Assembly: GCA_001803705.1 (NCBI GenBank)
Contig: MHDY01000247.1
Span: 1-32,374 of the forward strand
From: Nitrospirae bacterium GWC2_56_14
GTDB taxonomy: Bacteria; Nitrospirota; UBA9217
Length of the DNA stretch: 32,374 nucleotides
Direction of reading: 5' to 3'
Below are positions 7,894-16,046 of the stretch, piece after piece. A model generated the notes under the pieces. That model had not been told where the DNA came from, searched no databases, and was given only the letters and a program-made list of their open reading frames with translations. Positions within the stretch are counted from its first letter, which is position 1. The number at the start of each line of letters is the position of its first letter. The position numbers were made by a program, and so were the translations under genes.

Positions 7894-9198
7894 CTACCGT
7901 TTTTTTACCGTCTGAAAGGGCCGCTCAAGAATGATGGTCTCGTCGCGGCGCGGGCCCGTCGAAACGATGGACGGCTTGACGCCACTGAGTTTGCAGAGCT
8001 TTTCCACGTAGGTCCGGGCCTTTTTCGGCAGGTCTTCGTATTTTTTGATGCCGATCGTCGTCTGCTTCCAGCCGGGCATGGTGATGTATTGCGGAACGCC
8101 CTGCTCGAGCACCGCAAGCTCCGACGGCATCTCTTCGTACAGTTTTCCCTTGTACTTATAGCCCACGCAGATCTTGAGCTCCTCAAGCGTATCGAGCACA
8201 TCCAGCTTGGTGATGGCCGCGCTCGTCATGCCGTTCACCCGCACGGCATGCCGGATAATGAGCGTATCGGCCCACCCGCACCGCCGCGCCCTGCCCGTCG
8301 TCGCCCCATATTCTTTGCCGCGCTCGCGCAGCAGTTCGCCGGTCTTGTCGTTGAGCTCCGTGGGAAAGGGGCCGCTGCCGACCCGCGTGGTGTATGCCTT
8401 GACGATGCCCAGGACCTCGGTGATCGTGTTCGGCCCGATGCCGAGCCCCGTGCAGGCGCCGCCGGCCGTGGGGCTCGACGAGGTCACAAAGGGATAGGTC
8501 CCGTGGTCCACGTCAAGGTGCGTTCCCTGGGCCCCTTCAGCCAGGACCTTCTTTTTCCCGGCGATGGCTTCGCTGAGATAGAGCGTCGTATCGGCGATGT
8601 ATTTTTTGAGTCTCCTGGCGTAACCCTGGTACTCGTCATAAACCTGGTCCTGGTTCACCAGCGGCGCGTTATAGAAACGCTCGAGCATGAAATTCGCTTC
8701 GCCGGTATTGCAGGACAGTTTTTCGCGAAAGGTCTTTTCGTCCAGGAGATCGGCCATCCGTATGCCCTTGCGGTTGATCTTGTCCGCATACGCGGGCCCG
8801 ATGCCGCGGCCGGTCGTACCGATCTTCTTATTGCCCTTCAGCTTTTCGCTGGCCACATCGAGGGCCTTGTGGTACGGCATGATGAGGTGGGCGTTTTTGC
8901 TGATGAGCAGGTTTTTATCAAATTTGATGCCCCGCTTGGTCATGGCATCCATCTCTTCAAGGAGCGCCGCCGGGTCCACGACCACACCGTTCCCGATGAT
9001 GCACTTTTTGCCTTTATGCAGGATACCCGAGGGGACCAGGTGCAGGATGAACTCGTTCATCCCCACCACCACGGTATGGCCGGCGTTGTGGCCGCCCTGG
9101 TAACGCGCGACCACGTCAGCCCGCTCCGTGAGCAGGTCTATGATCTTCCCTTTGCCTTCATCGCCCCACTGGGCGCCGACGACGACTAATACTGGCAT
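7894..9198 (-). CDS. purA: Adenylosuccinate synthase
   Basis: VVVGAQWGDEGKGKIIDLLTE...QGGHNAGHTVV...TTGRGIGPAYADK; full length 434 aa; SD GAGGAG. Confidence 0.97.
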   Translation of the reverse strand: MPVLVVVGAQWGDEGKGKIIDLLTERADVVARYQGGHNAGHTVVVGMNEFILHLVPSGILHKGKKCIIGNGVVVDPAALLEEMDAMTKRGIKFDKNLLISKNAHLIMPYHKALDVASEKLKGNKKIGTTGRGIGPAYADKINRKGIRMADLLDEKTFREKLSCNTGEANFMLERFYNAPLVNQDQVYDEYQGYARRLKKYIADTTLYLSEAIAGKKKVLAEGAQGTHLDVDHGTYPFVTSSSPTAGGACTGLGIGPNTITEVLGIVKAYTTRVGSGPFPTELNDKTGELLRERGKEYGATTGRARRCGWADTLIIRHAVRVNGMTSAAITKLDVLDTLEELKICVGYKYKGKLYEEMPSELAVLEQGVPQYITMPGWKQTTIGIKKYEDLPKKARTYVEKLCKLSGVKPSIVSTGPRRDETIILERPFQTVKKR

Positions 9199-9208
9199 TG
9201 GTTCTCCT

Positions 9209-9299
9209 CAATGCAAAATGCAAATTTTAAATTGCAAATTTCAAAATCAAAAAACATTCCATTTTGCACTTTGCACTTTGCATTTTTCAATTTGCACTC
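9209..9299. repeat. Inverted-arm degenerate word array (TGCAAA/TTTGCA units) filling the serA-purA gap
   Basis: Minus strand GTGCAAATTGAAAAATGCAAAGTGCAAAGTGCAAAATGG then GAAATTTGCAATTTAAAATTTGCATTTTGCATTG. Confidence 0.8.
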
Positions 9300-9304
9300 G
9301 CTTT

Positions 9305-10882
9305 TTATATTTTTATCTGCTTCACCGACAGGACGTTCGGCATCTGCCGGATCTTCGTCATCAGCTCATCGGACACGGTGCTGTCGATGCTCACGACCGA
9401 CATGGCCATGCCGCCCTGCTTCTCGCGGCCGAACTGCATGCGCGCGATGTTGATCCCGTTCTGACCGAGCAGCGTGCCGATGCCGCCGATGACGCCGGGC
9501 TTGTCGTTGTTCATGAGCACCAGCATGTCGCCCTCGGGTACGGTCTCCATGGGGAAGTTGTCCACCTGGATGATGCGGGGCTCTTTTTTGCTGTTCAGCG
9601 TGCCGGAAACGGCAAGGTCCTTGCCGCCGGCCTTGACCTTGATCGTGATCAGGCTCGTGTATTCGGTGGTGTCCGTGGACTTGGAGACCTTGACCTCGAT
9701 GCCGCGGTCCTTGGCGATGAGCGGCGCGTTCACATAATTCACGTTCTCGTTGACGCTGCGTGTCAGCAGGCCCTTGAGCGCTGCCAGCGTGATCGGCTCC
9801 TGCTTGAGGTTCGACACCTCGCCGCTGTACTCCACGACCACCTGGGTGAGGCCGCCTTCGCAGAGCTGCGCCTGGAACAGGCCCATGCGCTCCGCAAGAT
9901 TGATGTAGGGGCTGAGCGTCGGGAGCTGGTCCGCCGGCACGGACGGCACGTTCACGGCGTTCCGCACGGTCCCGGCAATGAGATAATCCACGATCTGCTC
10001 GGCAACAGCCACGGCCACGTTCTCCTGGGCCTCCAGGGTGGACGCGCCCAGGTGCGGCGTGGCGATAAAGTTGTCGAGGGTGAGCAGCGGATGGTTCTCC
10101 GGCGGCTCCTTTTCGAACACGTCAAAGGCGGCTCCGCCGACCTTGCCGCTCTTCATGGCTTCATAGAGGTCCGTCTCGTTCACGATGCCGCCGCGGGCGC
10201 AGTTGATGATGCGCACCCCGTCCTTCATCTGGGCAAGAGTGTCCTTGTTGATCAGGTTCGCCGTTTCTTTGGTCTTGGGCGTATGCACGGTGATGAAATC
10301 CGACCGTTTGTAGATCGTCGGCAGATCGGCCAGCTCGATGCCGAGGGATTTCGCCTTCTCCGGGGAAATGAACGGATCGTAGGCCAGGACCTTCATGCCG
10401 AGCCCGATGGCGCGGTTCGCGACCACGCCGCCGATGGCGCCCATGCCGATGATGCCCAGGGTCTTGGCGTAGAGCTCGATTCCCTCGAACTTCTTCTTCT
10501 CCCACTTGCCTGCCTTGAGCGACGAGTAGGCCTGGGGGATCATGCGGGCGCAGGCGAAGATCATGCCGATGGTGTGCTCCGCCGTGGTGACCGTGTTGCC
10601 GCCGGGCGTGTTCATGACGACCACGCCCTTCTTGGTGGCCGCCGGGATGTCCACGTTGTCGAGACCGCTTCCTGCGCGGCCCACGACCTTGAGCTTCATG
10701 GCCTTCTCCAGCAGCGCGGCGTTCACCTTGGTGGCTGAACGGATGACCAGTGCGTCGTAATCGCCGATGATCTTCTCGATCTCCTCGACGGAGGTCTTGC
10801 TCCGGGCGTCCACTTCGAGCCCGGCCTTCTTTAAGATCTCCACCCCGATGGGCGAGAGGTTGTCGCTGATCAGAACCTTCAT
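9305..10882 (-). CDS. serA: D-3-phosphoglycerate dehydrogenase (long form with ASB and ACT domains)
   Basis: 525 aa; MKVLISDNLSPIGVEILKKAG, VVGRAGSGLDNVDIPAATKKGVVVMNTPGGN; C-terminal ACT domain (MLVLMNNDKPGVIGGIGTLLGQNGINIARMQFGR). Confidence 0.97.
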   Translation of the reverse strand: MKVLISDNLSPIGVEILKKAGLEVDARSKTSVEEIEKIIGDYDALVIRSATKVNAALLEKAMKLKVVGRAGSGLDNVDIPAATKKGVVVMNTPGGNTVTTAEHTIGMIFACARMIPQAYSSLKAGKWEKKKFEGIELYAKTLGIIGMGAIGGVVANRAIGLGMKVLAYDPFISPEKAKSLGIELADLPTIYKRSDFITVHTPKTKETANLINKDTLAQMKDGVRIINCARGGIVNETDLYEAMKSGKVGGAAFDVFEKEPPENHPLLTLDNFIATPHLGASTLEAQENVAVAVAEQIVDYLIAGTVRNAVNVPSVPADQLPTLSPYINLAERMGLFQAQLCEGGLTQVVVEYSGEVSNLKQEPITLAALKGLLTRSVNENVNYVNAPLIAKDRGIEVKVSKSTDTTEYTSLITIKVKAGGKDLAVSGTLNSKKEPRIIQVDNFPMETVPEGDMLVLMNNDKPGVIGGIGTLLGQNGINIARMQFGREKQGGMAMSVVSIDSTVSDELMTKIRQMPNVLSVKQIKI

Positions 10883-10898
10883 GAAGCCTCCTATGTAA

Positions 10899-10968
10899 GA
10901 CAGCTTATAGCTGATGGCTGATGGCGGCTGCTATGAGCTAAGAACTATGAGCCATCAACTAAGTCGTT
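10899..10968. repeat. Degenerate word repeat with inverted halves (AGCTGATGGCTGATGGC ... TATGAGCCATCAACT)
   Basis: Words of the type (A)GCTGATG / CATCA(G/A)CT in the serA upstream gap. Confidence 0.6.
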
Positions 10969-12103
10969 ACTTCATCAATATTTCCTGCGCCGCGCCCACG
11001 CCCGTGCCGAGCTTCACCGGATGGCCCAGGCCCTTCAGCACCATCTCGATGCCGGCGATCGCCGTGATCACGTCAAAAGTGTTCGCATAGCCCAGGTGCG
11101 CGATGCGGAAGATCTTGCCCTTGAGGTGGTCCTGGCCGCCTGCGCCGGTGATGCCGTACTTTACGCGCAGGTCCTTGTAGATCGCCTGGCCGTCCACGCC
11201 AGCCGGCGCTTCGATGGCCGTGAGCGCATTGCTCGGACTTTCCTTGGGAAAGAGCTTGAGCCCGAGCGCCAGGGCCCCTGCGCGGGTCGCCTGCGCGAGC
11301 TTCTCGTGGCGCTTGAACACGTTCTCGAGACCCTCGTCCTGAAGCATTTTAATAGCGGCGTTCAGGCCGATGATGAGCGTCACGGGAGAGGTAAAGAGCG
11401 TCTGGTTCTTGGCCAGGTTCTCGCGCTCTTTCTTGAAGTTGAAATAGAATTTCGGCGTCTTCGCAACATCGGCCATCTTCCAGGCCTTGTCGGACACGGA
11501 TACAAAAGCGAGCCCCGGGGGCAGCATCACGCCCTTCTGGGATCCGCCGATCATGACGTCAACGCCCCACTCGTCGGTCTTGATGTCATGGGCCACCAAT
11601 GCCGAGATGGCATCGACCACAAAGAGCGCGTCGGTCTTCTTGACGACTGCGGCGATCGACTTGATGTCGTGGTACACGCCCGTGGAGGTCTCGTTGGCCT
11701 GGACGAACACGGCCTTGATCTTGGGGTTCTTCTTGAGGCTCGCCTCGACCAGCTCCGGCTTTACCGCATATCCCCATTCCACCTTGACCTCTTCCACCTT
11801 CATGCCGTAGGCCTGGCAGATCTTGGTCCAGCGTTCGCCGAACTTTCCGCCGTTCAGCACGAGTACGTCGTCGCCGGGGCTCAGGAAGTTCGAGACCGCG
11901 CCGTCCATGCCGCCGGTCCCGGTGGAACACAGGATCAGCACGTCGTTCTTCGTCTGGTAGAGCCACTGCAGGCCCTTTTTCGCGGAATCGAGCACGGGCA
12001 AAAAGTCCGGTGCGCGGTGATGGATGATCGGCATGGCCATGGCCAAAAGCGCTTCAGGCGGCACCGGTGTCGGTCCAGGGGCAAGGAGATATTTTTTCTG
12101 CAT
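10967..12103 (-). CDS. Class V aminotransferase (alanine-glyoxylate / serine-pyruvate aminotransferase-like)
   Basis: 378 aa; KYLLAPGPTPVPPEALLAM, STGTGGMDGAVSNFL, VDAISALVAHDIKTDEWGVDVMIGGSQKGVMLPPGLAF (PLP-Lys region); upstream of serA on the same strand. Confidence 0.93.
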   Translation of the reverse strand: MQKKYLLAPGPTPVPPEALLAMAMPIIHHRAPDFLPVLDSAKKGLQWLYQTKNDVLILCSTGTGGMDGAVSNFLSPGDDVLVLNGGKFGERWTKICQAYGMKVEEVKVEWGYAVKPELVEASLKKNPKIKAVFVQANETSTGVYHDIKSIAAVVKKTDALFVVDAISALVAHDIKTDEWGVDVMIGGSQKGVMLPPGLAFVSVSDKAWKMADVAKTPKFYFNFKKERENLAKNQTLFTSPVTLIIGLNAAIKMLQDEGLENVFKRHEKLAQATRAGALALGLKLFPKESPSNALTAIEAPAGVDGQAIYKDLRVKYGITGAGGQDHLKGKIFRIAHLGYANTFDVITAIAGIEMVLKGLGHPVKLGTGVGAAQEILMK

Positions 12104-12317
12104 GGGAATTCCTCCAATTCTTACGGGTAAATAGCAATTATGGGTTAAATTTTTGTATTATCGTACACAAGCGCTGAAACACAAAAGGTTTCTGTCACAA
12201 CGAAGAAGTCACAGGCCCGCCGGGACGGGACCTATGCCCGGGGTTGGCGTGTCGCTGGGATAGTGCGGATGTCTGTGCTGTTTCACGGAGAACTGCCTTT
12301 CCTTAGGTGACTCTGGT

Positions 12318-12351
12318 CAAAAAGCCCCATGAAATTAGCACACGGGGCTGA
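12318..12351 (-). terminator. Rho-independent terminator for the MshEN-yjbQ-DUF1573 transcript
   Basis: Minus strand CAGCCCCGTGTGCTAATTTCATGGGGCTTTTTG: 6-bp GC stem then T-run. Confidence 0.65.
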
Positions 12352-12482
12352 AAATTGTCAAGAAAATAATACGATGACACCGGGCGCCCCGGGGACAGGG
12401 GAGAAAGAAGACGCCAGGAAGAACAGCGCTTTCCGCACGCTTTCCCTTTCACCGTACAGCGGCCGGCCGGAGAACCGGACCC

Positions 12483-12893
12483 CTACGGCAGGGGTTTCCG
12501 GATAATGTCCATGGTCATAACGATCGTCCGCACCGGATTTATGCGGTCATTGGAGTAGATGGATATTTTCTTTACCAGGATACCGCCCCTGCCGGTGGTG
12601 TCCACCGTTGCCTGTATGCGGCCGGAGTCTCCCGGTTCAAGGTGATTAGAACTAATCACCGCGGCTGCGCAGCCTCAGGAAGGCTGGACCCGCTCAATAT
12701 CGAGCGCGGCATCTCCGGTGTTCCTCACCTCGAACACATGCTGCAGTTTGGCCCCCTCGACAACCTTGCCGTAGTCGTAGGTCGCCTCTTTGATCTCTAT
12801 CTGGGGCCCCTTCTGTTCCTGGGCCCAGAGCGGCTGGGCGAGAAAACCCGCTGCCACCGCCGCGAGCATGATCGCAAACACCTGTTGTTTCAT
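12483..12893 (-). CDS. Candidate selenoprotein: DUF1573 family periplasmic protein with in-frame TGA (Sec73)
   Basis: Hand translation: MKQQVFAIMLAAVAAGFLAQPLWAQEQKGPQIEIKEATYDYGKVVEGAKLQHVFEVRNTGDAALDIERVQPS-U-GCAAAVISSNHLEPGDSGRIQATVDTTGRGGILVKKISIYSNDRINPVRTIVMTMDIIRKPLP*. TGA at 12675..12677, stop TAG at 12483..12485; SD AAGGAG upstream of the ATG at 12893. Confidence 0.85.
12641..12660 (-). promoter_or_regulatory. Candidate bacterial SECIS (bSECIS) hairpin
   Basis: Minus strand GGTGATTA-GTTC-TAATCACC: perfect 8-bp stem, 4-nt loop starting with G; loop begins 22 nt after the in-frame TGA. Confidence 0.78.
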
Positions 12894-12928
12894 GGTATAA
12901 CTCCTTTTTCCGTCCGTCAGCACGGGCA

Positions 12929-13342
12929 TCACTCGCCCATGACCTTGACCAGAATTTCTTTTTCGCGCATGCCGTCGAACTCTGCATAATACACCGTCTG
13001 GTACACGCCCAGATCGAGCGCCCCTTCGGTCACCGGAAGCGTCAGGTTGTGGCCGGACAGGAGCGACATGAGATGCGCCCGGCCGTTCCGCCTGGCATCG
13101 GTAAGGTCATGCTTATACTCGCCGGCAGGAACGATCCTCTCCATGAGGCCCATGAAGTCCTCGGTCAGCGTTGCGTCCGAATCGCTCACGTAGACCGATG
13201 CGCTGGTGTGGTGCGGGAAGAGCAGGACCATTCCGTCCTGCACACCGCTCTTCGCGATGATCTGGGACACTTCCCGGGTGATGTCCCGGATCTCCCGTTT
13301 GTCTGCAGTCGTTATCCTGATAAAGTCCCGGTAGGTCTTCAT
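12929..13342 (-). CDS. yjbQ: YjbQ/UPF0047 family protein
   Basis: 137 aa; FPHHTSASVYVSDSDATLTEDFMGLMERIVP...NGRAHLMSLLSGHNLTLPVTEGALDLGVYQTVYYAEFDG. Confidence 0.93.
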   Translation of the reverse strand: MKTYRDFIRITTADKREIRDITREVSQIIAKSGVQDGMVLLFPHHTSASVYVSDSDATLTEDFMGLMERIVPAGEYKHDLTDARRNGRAHLMSLLSGHNLTLPVTEGALDLGVYQTVYYAEFDGMREKEILVKVMGE

Positions 13343-13361
13343 GTACGCCCTTCCTGAACGC

Positions 13362-14042
13362 CTACAACCCGATCTTCTTTTGGTAGATCATCTTGACCAG
13401 GTCCTCGCGGTTAATGATATTTTTTTCTATCAGCAGGGTGATAAGCGCATCAAGGCGGAGACGGTCATCCTGGGACTGGCGGGAAGCCTCGTCCTGAGCT
13501 GCCGTCGCAACCTGCACCTCATTGCTGCTCGTCATGAGGTCGCTTCCGAAGATGGTCTCCATTTTGCCCGTTTTTACGAACGAGACCTCTTTCGGTTTAC
13601 GGACCACTTCTTCGCCGTCGTAATATTTTCTGATGGCGTCATTGATCTCGGACTCCAGCGCCAGCGCCGGCTTGACCATAAGGCCCGTGCAGAACCTGAG
13701 GTCGTCAATGGCCTCCATATCCATCGGGTCGGACATGGCGATCACGATCGAGCTCCCCTCTTTCCTGACCGGCACGACCCCGTATTTCTTTGCCACATCG
13801 ACCTTGATAAGCGAGACCGATGCCGCCGGAATTTCAGGATCGAACAGATTCACATAGGGGATGCCCATTTTTTCTGCGATCACCCTGGCAAGCTCCTCCT
13901 CGCGAATGAATTCCATTTCAACGAGGATGGAGCCCAGTTTGCCCCCCCAGTTCCGCTGGTGCGACAGCGCCGTCTGGAGCTGAAAGTCATCGATGAGGCC
14001 GGCTTCTTTCAAAAAATCACCGAGCTTTTTCTTTTCAGCCAT
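13362..14042 (-). CDS. Stand-alone GspE/PilB N-terminal (MshEN) domain protein
   Basis: KLGDFLKEAGLIDDFQLQTALSHQRNWGGKLGSILVEMEFIREEELARVIAEKMGIPYVNL...; no Walker A ATPase domain follows. Confidence 0.85.
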   Translation of the reverse strand: MAEKKKLGDFLKEAGLIDDFQLQTALSHQRNWGGKLGSILVEMEFIREEELARVIAEKMGIPYVNLFDPEIPAASVSLIKVDVAKKYGVVPVRKEGSSIVIAMSDPMDMEAIDDLRFCTGLMVKPALALESEINDAIRKYYDGEEVVRKPKEVSFVKTGKMETIFGSDLMTSSNEVQVATAAQDEASRQSQDDRLRLDALITLLIEKNIINREDLVKMIYQKKIGL

Positions 14043-14129
14043 GGGCCCTCCGTATCACAATATTTATGGTTATCACAATAAATATTTAAGCCATAATTAT
14101 AAGCTACGGACGCAAGGGATGTCAACCTT

Positions 14130-14945
14130 TTATACCATTCGGCCATGGTCGGCCTTGTCGCAAGGGGGATCATGCAACGCTGCTTGCGGCATCGTCGCCC
14201 TGGTGAGCAGATGCCTGTGTTCGACGGCGCCGAGCGCTGCCAGGAGGCTGGCCTTGATGCCGGGCTGTTCCCGCTCCAGGGTGGAGAGAAGCTGTTTGAT
14301 CCGGGAACGCTTCAGGTCCTGGTCGCCGCAGGCGGGGCAGGCGCAGCAGGTAATGGGGAAACCCGCCCCTGAAGCGTAGCGGATGATCTCGTCCTCGGGC
14401 ACGTACACCAGCGGCCGGATCACGATATTGCGGCCGTCGTCCGCGGTGAGCAGCGGCGACATGGCCTTTATCTTGCCATTGTAGAACTGGTTCAGCAGCA
14501 GCGTTTCGATAAAATCCTCGCGGTGATGCCCCAGGGCGATCCTGGTGCAGCCGAGCTCCCGGGCCTGGGTGTAGAGCACCCCTCGCTTGATGCGGGCGCA
14601 GAGCGAACAAGGGGTATCGTCAGGCCCCAGTTTTTCGAGCATCAGTTCATGGACCGGCGCTTTCACGATCCGATAGTCGTATCCCTGCTCCTGAAGCCAG
14701 GCCTCCATGGGTCCGGTCTGGAATCCCGGGAAGCCGGTATGGACCGTGACCGCCACAAGCGAAAAACTGACCGGTGCCCGCTCCTGGAGCCTTGTAAGGA
14801 CACGCAGCAGGGTCCAGCTGTCCTTGCCGCCCGACAGGGCAACGAGGATGCGGTCATGGTTCTGTATCAGCCCGAAATCGCCAATTGCCTTGCCGACAAG
14901 TTTCCGGATACGTCGTTCGCGGTAATCGGTGGTGCTCATGGCCAA
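14130..14945 (-). CDS. ttcA: tRNA 2-thiocytidine biosynthesis TtcA-family PP-loop ATPase
   Basis: VALSGGKDSWTLL PP-loop; PCSLCARIKRGVLY and CCACPACGDQDLKRSRIKQLL cysteine motifs. Confidence 0.87.
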   Translation of the reverse strand: MAMSTTDYRERRIRKLVGKAIGDFGLIQNHDRILVALSGGKDSWTLLRVLTRLQERAPVSFSLVAVTVHTGFPGFQTGPMEAWLQEQGYDYRIVKAPVHELMLEKLGPDDTPCSLCARIKRGVLYTQARELGCTRIALGHHREDFIETLLLNQFYNGKIKAMSPLLTADDGRNIVIRPLVYVPEDEIIRYASGAGFPITCCACPACGDQDLKRSRIKQLLSTLEREQPGIKASLLAALGAVEHRHLLTRATMPQAALHDPPCDKADHGRMV

Positions 14946-15049
14946 ATCCTACGGAGTGACGGAAGAGAAGTCAATATATTTATGCCCGGGAATGCATGTG
15001 GCCGCAAGAGAACGCAAAGATCACAAAGAATAACGTGAAACGGGGCAAT

Positions 15050-15083
15050 AAAAAAGGCCCCGGAGTCCTCTCCAGGGCCTTTC
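15050..15083 (-). terminator. Rho-independent terminator of the Lys/Ala-tail protein gene
   Basis: Minus strand AAAGGCCCTGGAGAGGACTCCGGGGCCTTTTTTA. Confidence 0.85.
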
Positions 15084-15103
15084 AGGATGATCGCGATATG
15101 ATG

Positions 15104-15475
15104 TTATCTTCTCTTTTTCGCCTTTTTTGTGGCCTTTTTTACAGCTTTCTTCGCTGCCTTTTTCTTCACTGCTTTTTTTGCCGCTTTTTTCTTGCCTGCT
15201 TTTTTCTTGGCCGGTTTTTTTGCGGCCTTTTTAGCCGCTTTTTTCTTGGCCGGCTTCTTTGCAGCCTTTTTTGCCGCCTTTTTGGCCGGTTTCTTCCTGG
15301 CAGCAGGCTTCTTCGGCGCTGCAGCAGCAAGACCAAACTGCTCGGGCGCCTTTACGCCGGCGGCCTCCATGCCGCAGCAGTACACCGGCTCCTCGTACAC
15401 TTCGCCGGTCCTCGTTACATCGATCCTTCTGCCGCAAACCCTGCACTCATACTGCATAATTCTTTCGATACCCAT
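15104..15475 (-). CDS. Desulforedoxin/zinc-ribbon-like N-terminus with histone H1-like Lys/Ala/Pro-rich tail
   Basis: MGIERIMQYECRVCGRRIDVTRTGEVYEEPVYCCGMEA (CxxC...CCG) followed by KKPAKKAAKKAAKKPAKKKAAKK... repeats; strong SD AAGGAGGAG. Confidence 0.8.
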   Translation of the reverse strand: MGIERIMQYECRVCGRRIDVTRTGEVYEEPVYCCGMEAAGVKAPEQFGLAAAAPKKPAARKKPAKKAAKKAAKKPAKKKAAKKAAKKPAKKKAGKKKAAKKAVKKKAAKKAVKKATKKAKKRR

Positions 15476-15673
15476 ATGCATTCTCCTCCTTGGTAAGCTG
15501 ATGGTCCCGAGCATTCGCGCGGGGTGTGGTCACTGGTCAATGACGATAGCTTCGTGAGAATACTCAGAGAACCGCGCGTTCATGCAGTCTGCGCTTGTTA
15601 TTCTTGTTATTACTGTAGAATCATATTCATAAAATGTCAAGAATTATGTCGTTTTTGAGCGGTCTTGAAGCGC

Positions 15674-15865
15674 TTACGACCACACCCTCGGCTGTTTTTT
15701 ATTCGCCCTGACCATGGCGTTCTTCATTCTGTCCGACTGATGCACTTCCCATATCTGCTCCATCCCTTCGATGGCGGAGGAGAGCGCCTCATCAGTAACC
15801 GCGCCGTCCCATTCCTTGGTTTCGGCCAACCGGTACAATTCCAGGATCACGTCATCGAGTTTCAT
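15674..15865 (-). CDS. Small conserved-type hypothetical protein (63 aa)
   Basis: MKLDDVILELYRLAETKEWDGAVTDEALSSAIEGMEQIWEVHQSDRMKNAMVRANKKQPRVWS; SD AAAGGAG upstream. Confidence 0.6.
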   Translation of the reverse strand: MKLDDVILELYRLAETKEWDGAVTDEALSSAIEGMEQIWEVHQSDRMKNAMVRANKKQPRVWS

Positions 15866-15919
15866 CCTCTATCTCCTTTACATACAACAAGTTAAAGCAT
15901 ATTTCCCGGCAGGGCCCTG

Positions 15920-15952
15920 TGAAAAAAAACCGGGAGAAAACCCTCCCGGATA
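15920..15952 (-). terminator. Rho-independent terminator downstream of nrdJ
   Basis: Minus strand CCGGGAGGGTTTTCTCCCGGTTTTTTTT. Confidence 0.85.
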
Positions 15953-16046
15953 GTGTTATGCAGAGGAACTTTTCAAACCAGATACCGAGGGAGATCGTTC
16001 AAGAATGCCTCCGGACCATTATGGGTGAACTCGTACGCAGTCAAGA

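Noticed and set aside
7861-9189. 442-aa plus-strand ORF
   Set aside because: Antisense to purA, which is unambiguous.
9209-9299. CRISPR-like array
   Set aside because: Words are about 8 nt, degenerate, without spacers, and change orientation midway; no cas genes in the window.
9128-10738. 536-aa plus-strand ORF
   Set aside because: Antisense shadow of serA; starts inside purA and crosses the repeat array.
12104-12317. Known riboswitch in the aminotransferase leader
   Set aside because: GC-rich leader has some hairpin potential, but I could not match it to any riboswitch consensus I know; not reported as a feature.
12675-12932. Treating the DUF1573 ORF as a simple 85-aa truncated protein or pseudogene
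   Set aside because: The frame is uninterrupted apart from a single TGA at a conserved Cys, the C-terminal half matches the family, and a SECIS-like hairpin is positioned correctly.
15104-15475. Lys/Ala codon repeats as a CRISPR or tandem DNA repeat array
   Set aside because: Repeats are coding low-complexity, lacking unique spacers of regular size.
15129-15557. Phe/Ala-repeat plus-strand ORF (MAFFTAFFAAFFF...)
   Set aside because: Antisense translation of the Lys/Ala tail repeats; the minus-strand frame has an SD, a metal-site domain and a terminator.
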